From positions 1-7,871 of the forward strand of contig QHNF01000015.1 of NCBI GenBank assembly GCA_003218345.1: a DNA stretch of 7,871 nt, given 5' to 3'. This document shows, in pieces, positions 1-5,941 of the stretch (the first letter of the stretch is position 1; each line of letters starts with the position of its first letter). Position numbers and translations under genes: made by a program. The stretch comes from Verrucomicrobiota bacterium. GTDB lineage: Bacteria; Verrucomicrobiota; Verrucomicrobiia; Chthoniobacterales; UBA10450. The notes under the pieces are model-generated. The model ran no database searches and was not told the origin of the DNA. It saw nothing but the letters and a program-made list of their open reading frames with translations.

Positions 1-300
1 GACGAGACTACGAGTCGGCGATCGGGCTCAAAATGCACACCCAAAGGAACCTACCCAGTGCAAGGCTTCCAACGAAGACTTAACAGCGACTCACGCGCTA
101 CATACGTTACATGGTTCATGCAACGCCGCGGCATCGCGTTGCATTATTTCCCAAGTGTCCCCGATTATGCGGCTTCCCATGGCTGCGTCCGACTCGAGTC
201 CGAACATGTGGCCCGACTCATCCAGGATAATGCACGAGTAGATGAGACGCAGGTGGTGGTGAGTGGAACCTGGACAAAGCCGTCGAAGCAATGGAGCTAA
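1..300 (+). CDS. L,D-transpeptidase (YkuD domain), C-terminal part, 5' end outside window
   Basis: The frame is open from base 1 to the TAA at 298-300, giving 99 residues. The start lies upstream of the window; the internal GTG at 58 falls inside the conserved domain and is not a start. The fragment shows the YkuD hallmarks: a TPKGTYPV strand (residues 13-20), the conserved His (H48 in GIALHYF), and the catalytic SHGCVRL motif (residues 59-65) with nucleophile C62 and R64. Enzymes of this family act in the periplasm or cell wall, making 3-3 peptidoglycan cross-links or attaching proteins to peptidoglycan; that role is family knowledge. The short tail after VVVSGTW is ordinary. The gene converges on the M23-domain gene, with only 10 bases between the two stop codons. 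The N-terminal part, including any signal peptide or LysM/PG-binding module, cannot be seen. Confidence 0.93.
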   Translation, partial: DETTSRRSGSKCTPKGTYPVQGFQRRLNSDSRATYVTWFMQRRGIALHYFPSVPDYAASHGCVRLESEHVARLIQDNARVDETQVVVSGTWTKPSKQWS

Positions 301-310
301 ACTTTTGTTC

Positions 311-1135
311 CTAAGCTTGCTGAAGCTGACTCTGCCACTGATTTAGTCTGGGAGTAGGATCGATCAAATCCGTTCGACGCATAAACGGAGTGCCGTCTGG
401 TCTTTTCTTTGATCTAGCCGCATCCGTGATTGTCAGCGGCCCCGAAGCACTCTTGTCGTACAGCTCCAAGTGCAACATATCACTTGGGACTTGAATACCG
501 ACCAGGTGCCCAACCCTGGCGATTTGTTGCCCCGCTCGCACCCGATCTCCTTCCTTCACAGCTGTGACTGCTTGGATTTCTCCGTAACGCGCCAGGAAAT
601 CGCCGTGGTCAACTTCCAAAGCGAACGTTTCGCAATAGAAGGGATACGGTCCGCGAGTCACAATGCCATCAGCAATGGCGTAAATCCAAGTGCCTTTTGC
701 AAAATACAAATCGCAACCGGCGTGGGCGCGGGCGCCGTTGCTGCGATTCGAAGCAAAGGCGCGCGGCGGTTCAATCCAGTCGGACGCGGGCAGCGTGGGA
801 AATGGGAAGGAGAGTCCGCGGGACTCGCTGGAAACATCTGGCTGATCCAGCTCGCCCGCGGCTTCTAAGAGTGCGTGCCATGTTTGACTGTCCGGCTCAA
901 CCAGGCCATCGACCGAGCTAGTGAAAAGGCTTTGAAAGGCTTCGATTGCGGTCACCGTGTTTGAAGTCTCAGGAGGCCGGGCGATTCTTCCATCAACTGC
1001 TTTAGGATAAAGTTGAGGAGCTTGTAAGGCCTGTGCAGCTCTTTTCAAAAGACGCTGCACGACTTTTACATCGGCTCGGAGATTGCGCGCCTTTTTCTCC
1101 CAAGGCCCGACTGATCGGGAGATTTCTAAGTTCAT
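311..1135 (-). CDS. PG-binding domain plus M23 (LytM-like) metallopeptidase-domain protein
   Basis: 274 residues from the ATG at 1135. Residues 5-95 form a PG_binding_1-type domain (VDGRIARP, AIEAFQS, VDGLVEPDSQTW). Residues 115-230 form an M23 domain: HAGCD (H138, D142) and the His of MLHLEL (H222) match the three zinc ligands. Two usually catalytic histidines are replaced: the first His of HxH is M220, and the YxH position reads RYGEI (E186). Activity is therefore doubtful; some M23 subfamilies are regulatory. A GTG at 1201 in the same frame would add 22 residues and overlap the upstream gene by 37 bases. I prefer the ATG because it sits just before the domain, but neither start has a clear Shine-Dalgarno site. 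Neither version has a signal peptide, which is odd for a peptidoglycan-acting protein and suggests it may be the separated C-terminal half of the upstream gene. Third gene of the minus-strand cluster. Confidence 0.85.
   Translation of the reverse strand: MNLEISRSVGPWEKKARNLRADVKVVQRLLKRAAQALQAPQLYPKAVDGRIARPPETSNTVTAIEAFQSLFTSSVDGLVEPDSQTWHALLEAAGELDQPDVSSESRGLSFPFPTLPASDWIEPPRAFASNRSNGARAHAGCDLYFAKGTWIYAIADGIVTRGPYPFYCETFALEVDHGDFLARYGEIQAVTAVKEGDRVRAGQQIARVGHLVGIQVPSDMLHLELYDKSASGPLTITDAARSKKRPDGTPFMRRTDLIDPTPRLNQWQSQLQQA
851..1123 (-). repeat. PG-binding domain repeat, copy 2 (in the M23 protein)
   Basis: This stretch encodes 91 residues that match the copy at 1171-1443 at 61 of 91 positions, counted by eye without gaps, for example ARNL, QAPQL, SNTV, AIEAFQS and SQTW. 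The two copies start 320 bases apart, which is not a multiple of three, so they lie in different frames. The similarity also holds at DNA level, for example AAGCTCCTCA shared around the QAPQL block. This indicates a local tandem duplication. Confidence 0.85.
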
Positions 1136-1164
1136 ATGATTAGATACAGGCTGGCAGGTCCAGG

Positions 1165-2873
1165 TTAAGTTTCGCCCGCAGCTTGCAGGAGTGCCTGCCA
1201 CGTCTGACTGCCGGGCTCAATTAATCCATCAATCGAAATGTTGGAATGACTCTGAAACGCTTCGATCGCAGCCACCGTATTCGACTTCGCGAACTGCCGC
1301 ACAATCTTTCCATCAACGCCCTTCGGATCAAGCTGAGGAGCTTGCAACTTTTGCGCCGCCGCTTCCAAGAGGCATTGCACTGTTTCGACGTCCGCTTGAA
1401 GATTGCGTGCGCCGTTTTCCCAGCGGCCGACGGAGCCGGTAATTACTGCTAGCGGAGTGCTGGGAACATTATCAGGCTCGGGTTTTGTTTCGACCTCCTG
1501 TTCCTGCTTGTCTTCCACCCCGAGAGCGGCGCTCACATTTGCATCCAAAAAAAGGCCTTTGTCCTTGCGCGCCGTCAGAATACCCACGGCCTGATCGACG
1601 TTATCCTTCACGGTCTTGAAGTCAGCGGGAGTAAAGAGAAGCTCCGTTTGAAACCATTGGCCGACCTCTGGTTTCAGGAGTTCCTTTTGTAGATCAAGTA
1701 GCCGGTTGTAGGTTTTGGAGTCCATGTGGCTGATTTTTTCCAGAAGATGGTAAGTCTTGGCCGAATTGCCGCTGATCAGACCGGCGTCGTTGTCTTTCAT
1801 GATCATGCGATCGACTAGAACTGCCTCGGGAGGGATCTGCTTCAACTGTTCGGCAGCCTTCGCGGGATCACTCTTCTTGGTCTTGTTTTTTAGAACGCCG
1901 TTTTCAACCCACAGGTAGATCTTTTCCGAATGCATATTGCCGCTGAAGCGATCGGCCTGGCTCATGATAAAGTCCAAGAGCACCATGTCGGAGAGATCCC
2001 TGATTTGCACGATTTGCTGAACAGCAGCCTGGTTGAGTTTACCGTTCGCGTCTTTGCAGGTTAGCTTAAGCGGGTTTGAGTTGGTTACTTTGGCAAACTC
2101 AGAGGAAGCTGCAAAAGCAGCAGCTCCTCCGAGATCGCTCAGATGAGGATAACTTTCTTCTCCTGCGGGGTTGGCTTGCAAAGCGCCGCAAAGCTGCTTC
2201 CCATCGTCGGTATAAAGGGCCGGATTACTATGGGCATCATCGAGCGCCCTTAGCTCTGTCCACTGTTTTCGATTGTTTGATCCGATTGCCTTTGCCTTAC
2301 CCAAGTCAGCCAGAGGTTTGTGCGCCGCCACGTCCATCGTTCGGACGATGGCAGGTTCGACGTGTCCGGTATCAAGGAACCGCGACAAATGATAATAACC
2401 CAGTATCGACGGACTATAAGTGAAATGAGTGGGGATGGTCTGCTTATACTTCGCTATGATCTTGTCGTCGCTTGAATGGGACTTTGTCGCATGGGCTGCG
2501 GCATAACTGACACGGCTCATTCCTGCCGGCAACTTGACCGCGTGGACGTTGAGCCCAGGCGAAGTGCTGTAGGTTTTGGGGATGAGAACGATGTCCAATT
2601 CGTCGTTTGTCTTGCCGTTATAAAAATCGATCTCGGCCAGTTCCCTTTCCTTCTCGATGTCCCTCTTGCTATAAATCTCCTCGTGTCCCGGAAAAGGAAT
2701 TGAGCGGATGGCGAACTCGACCGTGCCATTCGCGGCCGTATGGCTGACTGTTTCCTGCCCGCGTGGCGTGTTCACGTCAAAGCCAGCGCGCACGAGAGCA
2801 GAGCGAGACGGATCAGTGTCCCAATCGAGGATGAGAGCCTTTTCTCGGACTGCTGTCGCTTGTTCTTAATCAT
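1165..2873 (-). CDS. Exported kinase-like protein of unknown family with C-terminal PG-binding domain; frame broken near its N-terminus
   Basis: The uninterrupted frame runs from a GTG at 2793 to the TAA at 1165 (542 residues), but that GTG has no Shine-Dalgarno site. An ATG at 2873, preceded by GGGAG, opens a 31-residue signal peptide in the neighbouring frame. Adding one T to the T-run at 2779-2781 joins them as ...SCALA-FDVNTPRG, giving about 569 residues. I do not recognise the family of residues 20-425 (numbering from the GTG). It is a divergent paralogue of the neighbour at 2907-4313: both have NG.V or NGTV followed by R.I.FP, SR.L....V.P, RTMD, a DR..GN motif (D281, N286 here), KDND.G (D334-G338) and TYNRL or IYNRL. 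The motif pair resembles the catalytic and metal loops of Fam20C/PI3K-like kinases, but a Glu seen in the paralogue is a Pro here (P128). A charged, Pro-rich linker (427-448) leads to the PG-binding domain (451-541). Function unknown; probably periplasmic and wall-bound. Confidence 0.8.
1171..1443 (-). repeat. PG-binding domain repeat, copy 1 (C-terminus of the kinase-like protein)
   Basis: This stretch encodes residues 451-541 of the 542-residue frame and is the partner of copy 2 at 851-1123 (61 of 91 residues identical). The homology ends at GlyGlu, one codon before the stop. The duplicated block therefore reaches exactly to the end of this reading frame, with a 47-base spacer before the next copy begins. 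Confidence 0.85.
2772..2873 (-). other. Signal-peptide-encoding frame upstream of the kinase-like/PG-binding gene
   Basis: The ATG at 2873 opens 33 codons ending in TGA at 2772. The product has a basic start (MIKNKRQQSEKR), a hydrophobic core (IGTLIRLALLSC) and an AxA cleavage site (A29-L30-A31). LLSC could alternatively be a weak lipobox. The start lies 33 bases after the stop of the upstream gene and has GGGAG four bases before it. On its own it would be a meaningless 33-residue peptide. Joined by one extra T at 2779-2781 it becomes the expected export signal of the following frame. Confidence 0.75.
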
Positions 2874-2877
2874 AGCG

Positions 2878-2882
2878 CTCCC
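2878..2882 (-). promoter_or_regulatory. Ribosome binding site for the ATG at 2873
   Basis: GGGAG lies four bases upstream of the ATG on the minus strand. A stronger purine-rich GGGGGGAGG run lies further up, right after the previous gene's stop. No comparable site precedes the GTG at 2793. This decides in favour of translation beginning at 2873 and hence for a frame break downstream. Confidence 0.5.
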
Positions 2883-2906
2883 AAAATTCTTTATCTACCT
2901 CCCCCC

Positions 2907-4313
2907 TCAGGGAGCGGGAGTCGGCGTCTCTTCGACCGGAGTCGCTGAGGTCTTCGCAGCGTTCTTTGCAGCCTGCGCGGCTTCAACCTCTTTGGCGTAC
3001 AGTTTCTTCATTGTTCCCTCGAAATCGAGGTCGAGCAAAATATCTTTGGAGTCCACTCTGCTCTTGAGCGATTCCGCCTGCTTAAGGAGGCTGGCTTTCA
3101 ACTTATCGTAGTTATCGCTGGAAGTATGGACAACGTTCATAAAGTAGTCCCTTATCTTGGCGTCCGACCCTGGTTCGCTGTCTTGCATCAAGCCTGCGAG
3201 CCACTGCAACCGATTATAGATCGTTTGGTCAATGTGGTGTGTCTCATTGAGAATCGGAGTGACAGAGATCGAGTTCATTCCCCAATTCATCCCGTCGTCG
3301 TTATCCTTGTACATGATTCGCTTCAACGGCAGAAGAGGGCTTACGGCTTCGGCCTTGTCCTTGTCGCTTACTTTGTCATCCCATTTTACCTTACCTTCAC
3401 TGGTCACATAGCGCTGCAACTGGGCGATGCTGATATTCCCCAGGCGGTCAACCTGTCGGAAGATTGAATCCAAAATCACGCCGCGGGTCATGTCCTGTGC
3501 GAGAGCCAGGTCCTGAAGACACTTCACGTCGTTCAAGTTTAAAATGTCTGCCACTGCCGACCTTGAGGACAGGACCCTGTAGAAACTGTGTCCTCTGATA
3601 GCACCGACCGTCCAATAATCTTCCGGGCTACTGTTTTCCCCGCGCGGGTTCTCCGCCAGGGATCCAAAGACCAGCTGGCCACCTGGTAGAACGAGTTTCG
3701 GGCTGCCCGATTTCACCCTCGACCGGAGAGTAGCCCAAGCTTCCGTGCAACTCGGGTGGCCGGTCGTTCGGGCCTGATCGCCGACCTTCTCGAATTCCTG
3801 AATATCCATCGTCCGATAGGTCGCGGGCGGCACTTCGACAAGATGGCCGAGGAGCCGGGACATATAAAAGCAGGCAAGGCCTGACTCTGCCATGGTATCC
3901 ACCTTAAACTTGGCCACCTTTTTTCCCGACCTTTTGTTGCTGTATTTTTTGGTCACACCCGGCCGATACGGACCTTCCGTTTTTTCGAACGTCTCTTTGT
4001 TTTCCGTCGAAGGAAGCTGATAGATTTCTATTCCAGCTGAAGTGTTATGAAGTTTCGGGACAACGCCCACGCTTTGGGGTCCGCTCGAGACATAGAAATC
4101 GAGACTATCAAGCTGATCAATTTCATTCTTGTCAAGCTTGGTGAACCAGTCCTTCGAGACCGAGAGAGCATCTTCGTATTTGAGCTTCACATCAGACTGA
4201 GTGAAGGGAAACCGGATAAGTCGCTGGGCGATTTCGGTAACGCCATTAGGCGTGGGATGTTCTACCGATGGCGGATCTCCAAGCGGGAGCGACTCATCCG
4301 AAACAGAATTCAC
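2907..4313 (-). CDS. Kinase-like protein of unknown family (paralogue of the next gene, without PG-binding domain)
   Basis: 468 residues from a GTG at 4313 with GAGGG seven bases upstream. An in-frame TGA two codons before the GTG excludes a longer start. I do not recognise the family. Features seen: AKFK (K135, K137), AES (E143), SRLLG...EVPP..YRTMD (152-170), a QVDRLGN motif (D289, N293), KDNDDG (D337-G341), IYNRL (365-369), a Lys/Ala-rich segment (433-454) and a Pro/Thr-rich tail. By analogy with Fam20C/PI3K-like kinases these could be the nucleotide-binding Lys, the helix-C Glu, the catalytic Asp-Asn pair and the DNxxG metal loop; this is inference from short motifs. It keeps the Lys and Glu that its paralogue partly lacks, so of the two it is the likelier active member. 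No signal peptide is visible. It is first in the minus-strand cluster and diverges from the beta-propeller gene. Confidence 0.8.
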   Translation of the reverse strand: MNSVSDESLPLGDPPSVEHPTPNGVTEIAQRLIRFPFTQSDVKLKYEDALSVSKDWFTKLDKNEIDQLDSLDFYVSSGPQSVGVVPKLHNTSAGIEIYQLPSTENKETFEKTEGPYRPGVTKKYSNKRSGKKVAKFKVDTMAESGLACFYMSRLLGHLVEVPPATYRTMDIQEFEKVGDQARTTGHPSCTEAWATLRSRVKSGSPKLVLPGGQLVFGSLAENPRGENSSPEDYWTVGAIRGHSFYRVLSSRSAVADILNLNDVKCLQDLALAQDMTRGVILDSIFRQVDRLGNISIAQLQRYVTSEGKVKWDDKVSDKDKAEAVSPLLPLKRIMYKDNDDGMNWGMNSISVTPILNETHHIDQTIYNRLQWLAGLMQDSEPGSDAKIRDYFMNVVHTSSDNYDKLKASLLKQAESLKSRVDSKDILLDLDFEGTMKKLYAKEVEAAQAAKNAAKTSATPVEETPTPAP

Positions 4314-4320
4314 GTTTCAG

Positions 4321-4325
4321 CCCTC
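4321..4325 (-). promoter_or_regulatory. Ribosome binding site for the GTG at 4313
   Basis: GAGGG with a seven-base spacer precedes the GTG on the minus strand. Together with the in-frame TGA just upstream, it fixes the start of the 468-residue protein. Confidence 0.6.
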
Positions 4326-4333
4326 AATTGCAT

Positions 4334-4362
4334 ATTAATGCGTGCGCAGACGGTGGCGTCAA
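4334..4362 (-). promoter_or_regulatory. Candidate sigma70-type promoter of the minus-strand cluster
   Basis: On the minus strand TTGACG (4362-4357, five of six matches to the consensus -35) is followed by exactly 17 bases and ATTAAT (4339-4334, four of six to the -10). A start about seven bases downstream would give a very short leader of roughly 13 bases that still contains the GAGGG site. This is a single-instance match by eye, and promoter rules differ between phyla. Confidence 0.35.
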
Positions 4363-4408
4363 GAGACAGTGTTGTCGCCAGCGATATCTTGTGGAGGGCG
4401 GTTAAGTC

Positions 4409-4428
4409 GAGTAAGAATCGATTTACTC
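4409..4428. promoter_or_regulatory. 20-bp inverted repeat in the divergent intergenic region (possible operator)
   Basis: GAGTAA (4409-4414) is mirrored exactly by TTACTC (4423-4428) around an eight-base centre that itself contains ATCGAT. It lies in the 146-base gap between the divergent genes starting at 4313 and 4460, about 45 bases upstream of the candidate promoter on the minus strand. The symmetry and place suit a dimeric regulator's site, but only one copy is seen. Confidence 0.3.
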
Positions 4429-4459
4429 TGCGAAGTGGTGGTACGGCGCGAATATAGTT

Positions 4460-5410
4460 ATGCCGAAGGAATGGTACATCAGTTTTCATGGCGGCGATGA
4501 GAAAACCTCATTCAACAATATTCATGTCTATTCTACTAATGGGAAGGAATTGCGGAAAGCTCTAAACAAAAAGAGTATTCCTGAGAGTATCACGCTCCGT
4601 GAGCTTCGCGGATTCGTATTCGGGCCGGACCAAAATCTGTACGTGGTCAACGCATATTTCGAATACAGCGAGGTCCTGAAGTTTAAGGGCGCGTCCAATA
4701 GAGATGGGGAGCACGACTTTCTCGGGATCTTCGTAAAGCGCCACGCGGACGTGAATCCCGGGATCGATCACCCTTTTAACGTAGCGTTTGACTCCGAGGG
4801 CGATCTCTACGTTTCGAGTCAAAATACGAGTCTGATCGCCAGATATCACGGTCCCGCCAGCAAAACAGGCCAGCCAGGGACGCCGATGCCTCTTCCAAGA
4901 GCCCTTGATATCGAAATAGACCTACCGCCTGGAACCTTTGTTCCATCAGCGAAGCATGCGTCAAACGGTCTCGTGGAAGTTAGAGAAGCGATTTTTGCAC
5001 CAGATAACAATTTGTATGTCGCGGATCGTGCTGCCGATTGCGTACGAATTTATGAGGCTCGCACTGGTCACTTTTTGAGAAATCTAGCTTCAGAAAGCGA
5101 CCAGGTCGATAAGCCGATCCATTTGCTGCTCAGTCCAGACGGCCGTTATCTTTTTATTGGCAGCGGCGGGACCGATTCAATCCTGCGACATGATCTTCGC
5201 CGAAACTTTACGAGCGTCTTTGTTACGCCAAAATCCGGCGGTCTTAATGGTCCCGCTGGAATGGCATTCGGTGATGATGATTTCCTCTATGTCGCCAGTC
5301 GCAATAGAAAAGAGATCCTCCGTTATGACGCGAAAGACGGCCGACCATCCAGCCGGCCATTCATCAAGAACTTGGCGGACAACCCGGAGTTCTTAATGCT
5401 GGTAGGTTGA
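4460..5410 (+). CDS. NHL-repeat / beta-propeller protein
   Basis: 316 residues from the ATG at 4460 to the TGA at 5408-5410. At least five blades of an NHL/SMP-30-like propeller are visible: LRGFVFGPDQNLYVVNA (about 49-65), PFNVAFDSEGDLYVSS (about 104-119), VREAIFAPDNNLYVADR (about 174-190), a divergent blade PIHLLLSPDGRYLFIGS (about 219-235) and PAGMAFGDDDFLYVASR (about 265-281). Each has the usual strand, then a D/G turn, then LYV. Propellers of this type bind proteins or ligands, and some are hydrolases; no catalytic motif points to a particular reaction. There is no signal peptide and no Shine-Dalgarno site before the ATG. An in-frame TAA at 4412 limits any extension, and no alternative start codon lies between. 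It is transcribed divergently from the kinase-like cluster, so shared control is possible but unproven. Confidence 0.88.
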   Translation: MPKEWYISFHGGDEKTSFNNIHVYSTNGKELRKALNKKSIPESITLRELRGFVFGPDQNLYVVNAYFEYSEVLKFKGASNRDGEHDFLGIFVKRHADVNPGIDHPFNVAFDSEGDLYVSSQNTSLIARYHGPASKTGQPGTPMPLPRALDIEIDLPPGTFVPSAKHASNGLVEVREAIFAPDNNLYVADRAADCVRIYEARTGHFLRNLASESDQVDKPIHLLLSPDGRYLFIGSGGTDSILRHDLRRNFTSVFVTPKSGGLNGPAGMAFGDDDFLYVASRNRKEILRYDAKDGRPSSRPFIKNLADNPEFLMLVG

Positions 5411-5472
5411 AACCCTCGTGTAAGGATCGATCCGGTCTTACTCACTCGCTGAAACGCGGCATTTCTAGACGA

Positions 5473-5509
5473 TTGACTGCGCCATCGAAATTTGGCATTA
5501 ACAAATGCC
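5473..5509 (+). promoter_or_regulatory. Possible promoter and hairpin in front of the small lipoprotein gene
   Basis: TTGACT (5473-5478) and CATTAA (5496-5501) are 17 bases apart, the second matching the -10 only weakly (three of six). The putative -10 falls in a perfect hairpin, GGCATT (5494-5499), loop AACA, AATGCC (5504-5509), ending three bases before the ATG at 5513. It could be an operator or an RNA hairpin blocking ribosome access. No Shine-Dalgarno site is present. Confidence 0.25.
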
Positions 5510-5512
5510 CAT

Positions 5513-5911
5513 ATGAAGAACTACCTCACAACAGCCTCTCTGGTTACTACAGTGCTTCTATCCGGCTGCGCCTCGGTAAACACCGCGCATACGCCGCCAG
5601 ATGGCAGCGCGGAAAGAAACGCAATCCTGCAGGCAACTCAGCGCGCACTAGCTCGTCAGGGACGAAAAAATCTGGTGCTGGTTGTGCCGTACCTGAAAGT
5701 CCATAACGGATGGGCGTGGATACAGGTCAATCCGCAATCCGCAAACGGAACACAACATTACGAACCGCAGTCCGGACTTCTGCAGGAGAAGACGAACAAA
5801 TGGACGCTGTTGGAATGGATGCCCGCTGAGGAAGGAACCGATTACAAGAAATACTTCAAAAACCTGAAGGCCAAATACCCTTCGGCTCCGCCAGATATTT
5901 TCCCTCAATAA
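5513..5911 (+). CDS. Small lipoprotein of unknown function
   Basis: 132 residues from the ATG at 5513. A TTG at 5492 in frame would add seven residues, but the ATG directly precedes a classic lipoprotein signal: MKN, a hydrophobic core (LTTASLVTTVLL) and lipobox LSGC with C19. Ala then Ser follow the Cys, which favours the outer membrane in Proteobacteria-type sorting. The mature part begins with a spacer (TAHTPPDGS), then ERNAILQATQRALARQG, then a compact region (VLVVPYLKVHNGWAWIQVNP) and a Trp/Tyr-rich end. An 'R..IL.A.R' helix followed by a 'VV..LKV..GWA' strand pair recalls small uncharacterised periplasmic proteins that I know only as hypothetical. The next gene starts 30 bases downstream on the same strand, so the two may form an operon. 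Confidence 0.85.
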   Translation: MKNYLTTASLVTTVLLSGCASVNTAHTPPDGSAERNAILQATQRALARQGRKNLVLVVPYLKVHNGWAWIQVNPQSANGTQHYEPQSGLLQEKTNKWTLLEWMPAEEGTDYKKYFKNLKAKYPSAPPDIFPQ

Positions 5912-5927
5912 CCTAACGACGTTAAAT

Positions 5928-5933
5928 AAGGAG
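5928..5933 (+). promoter_or_regulatory. Ribosome binding site of the AMIN-like lipoprotein gene
   Basis: AAGGAG eight bases before the ATG at 5942 is the best Shine-Dalgarno site in the window. It shows that the very short 28-codon frame that follows is a genuine translation start rather than noise. Confidence 0.75.
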
Positions 5934-5941
5934 TTCTCGTT

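Noticed and set aside
301..326. AGCTT-GCTG-AAGCT inverted repeat between and into the convergent gene ends, considered as a terminator
   Set aside because: Only five base pairs, inside the coding end of the M23 gene, and without a T-tract on the correct side.
470..868. A 132-codon plus-strand reading frame opposite the M23 gene
   Set aside because: It runs antisense through a clearly conserved M23 domain, and its translation is compositionally random.
1165..1204. Programmed -1 frameshift between the PG-binding and M23 frames
   Set aside because: The overlap contains no X XXY YYZ heptamer and no obvious downstream stem-loop; a missing base or separate initiation explains it more simply.
4047..4457. 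A 136-codon plus-strand reading frame ending just before the beta-propeller gene
   Set aside because: Mostly antisense to the N-terminus of the 468-residue protein; no domain or ribosome site supports it.
4314..4489. A minus-strand frame from an ATG at 4489 with a weakly hydrophobic stretch (LHKISLATTLSL) one base out of frame with the 468-residue protein, a possible displaced signal peptide
   Set aside because: The hydrophobic core is interrupted by Asp, the start lies inside the oppositely oriented beta-propeller gene, and the GTG at 4313 has its own ribosome site and promoter candidate.
5420..5441. GTAAG...CTTAC inverted repeat with a GGATCGATCC centre after the beta-propeller gene, considered as a terminator
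   Set aside because: The two arms are short, the pairing is inconsistent with the central palindrome, and no T-tract follows.
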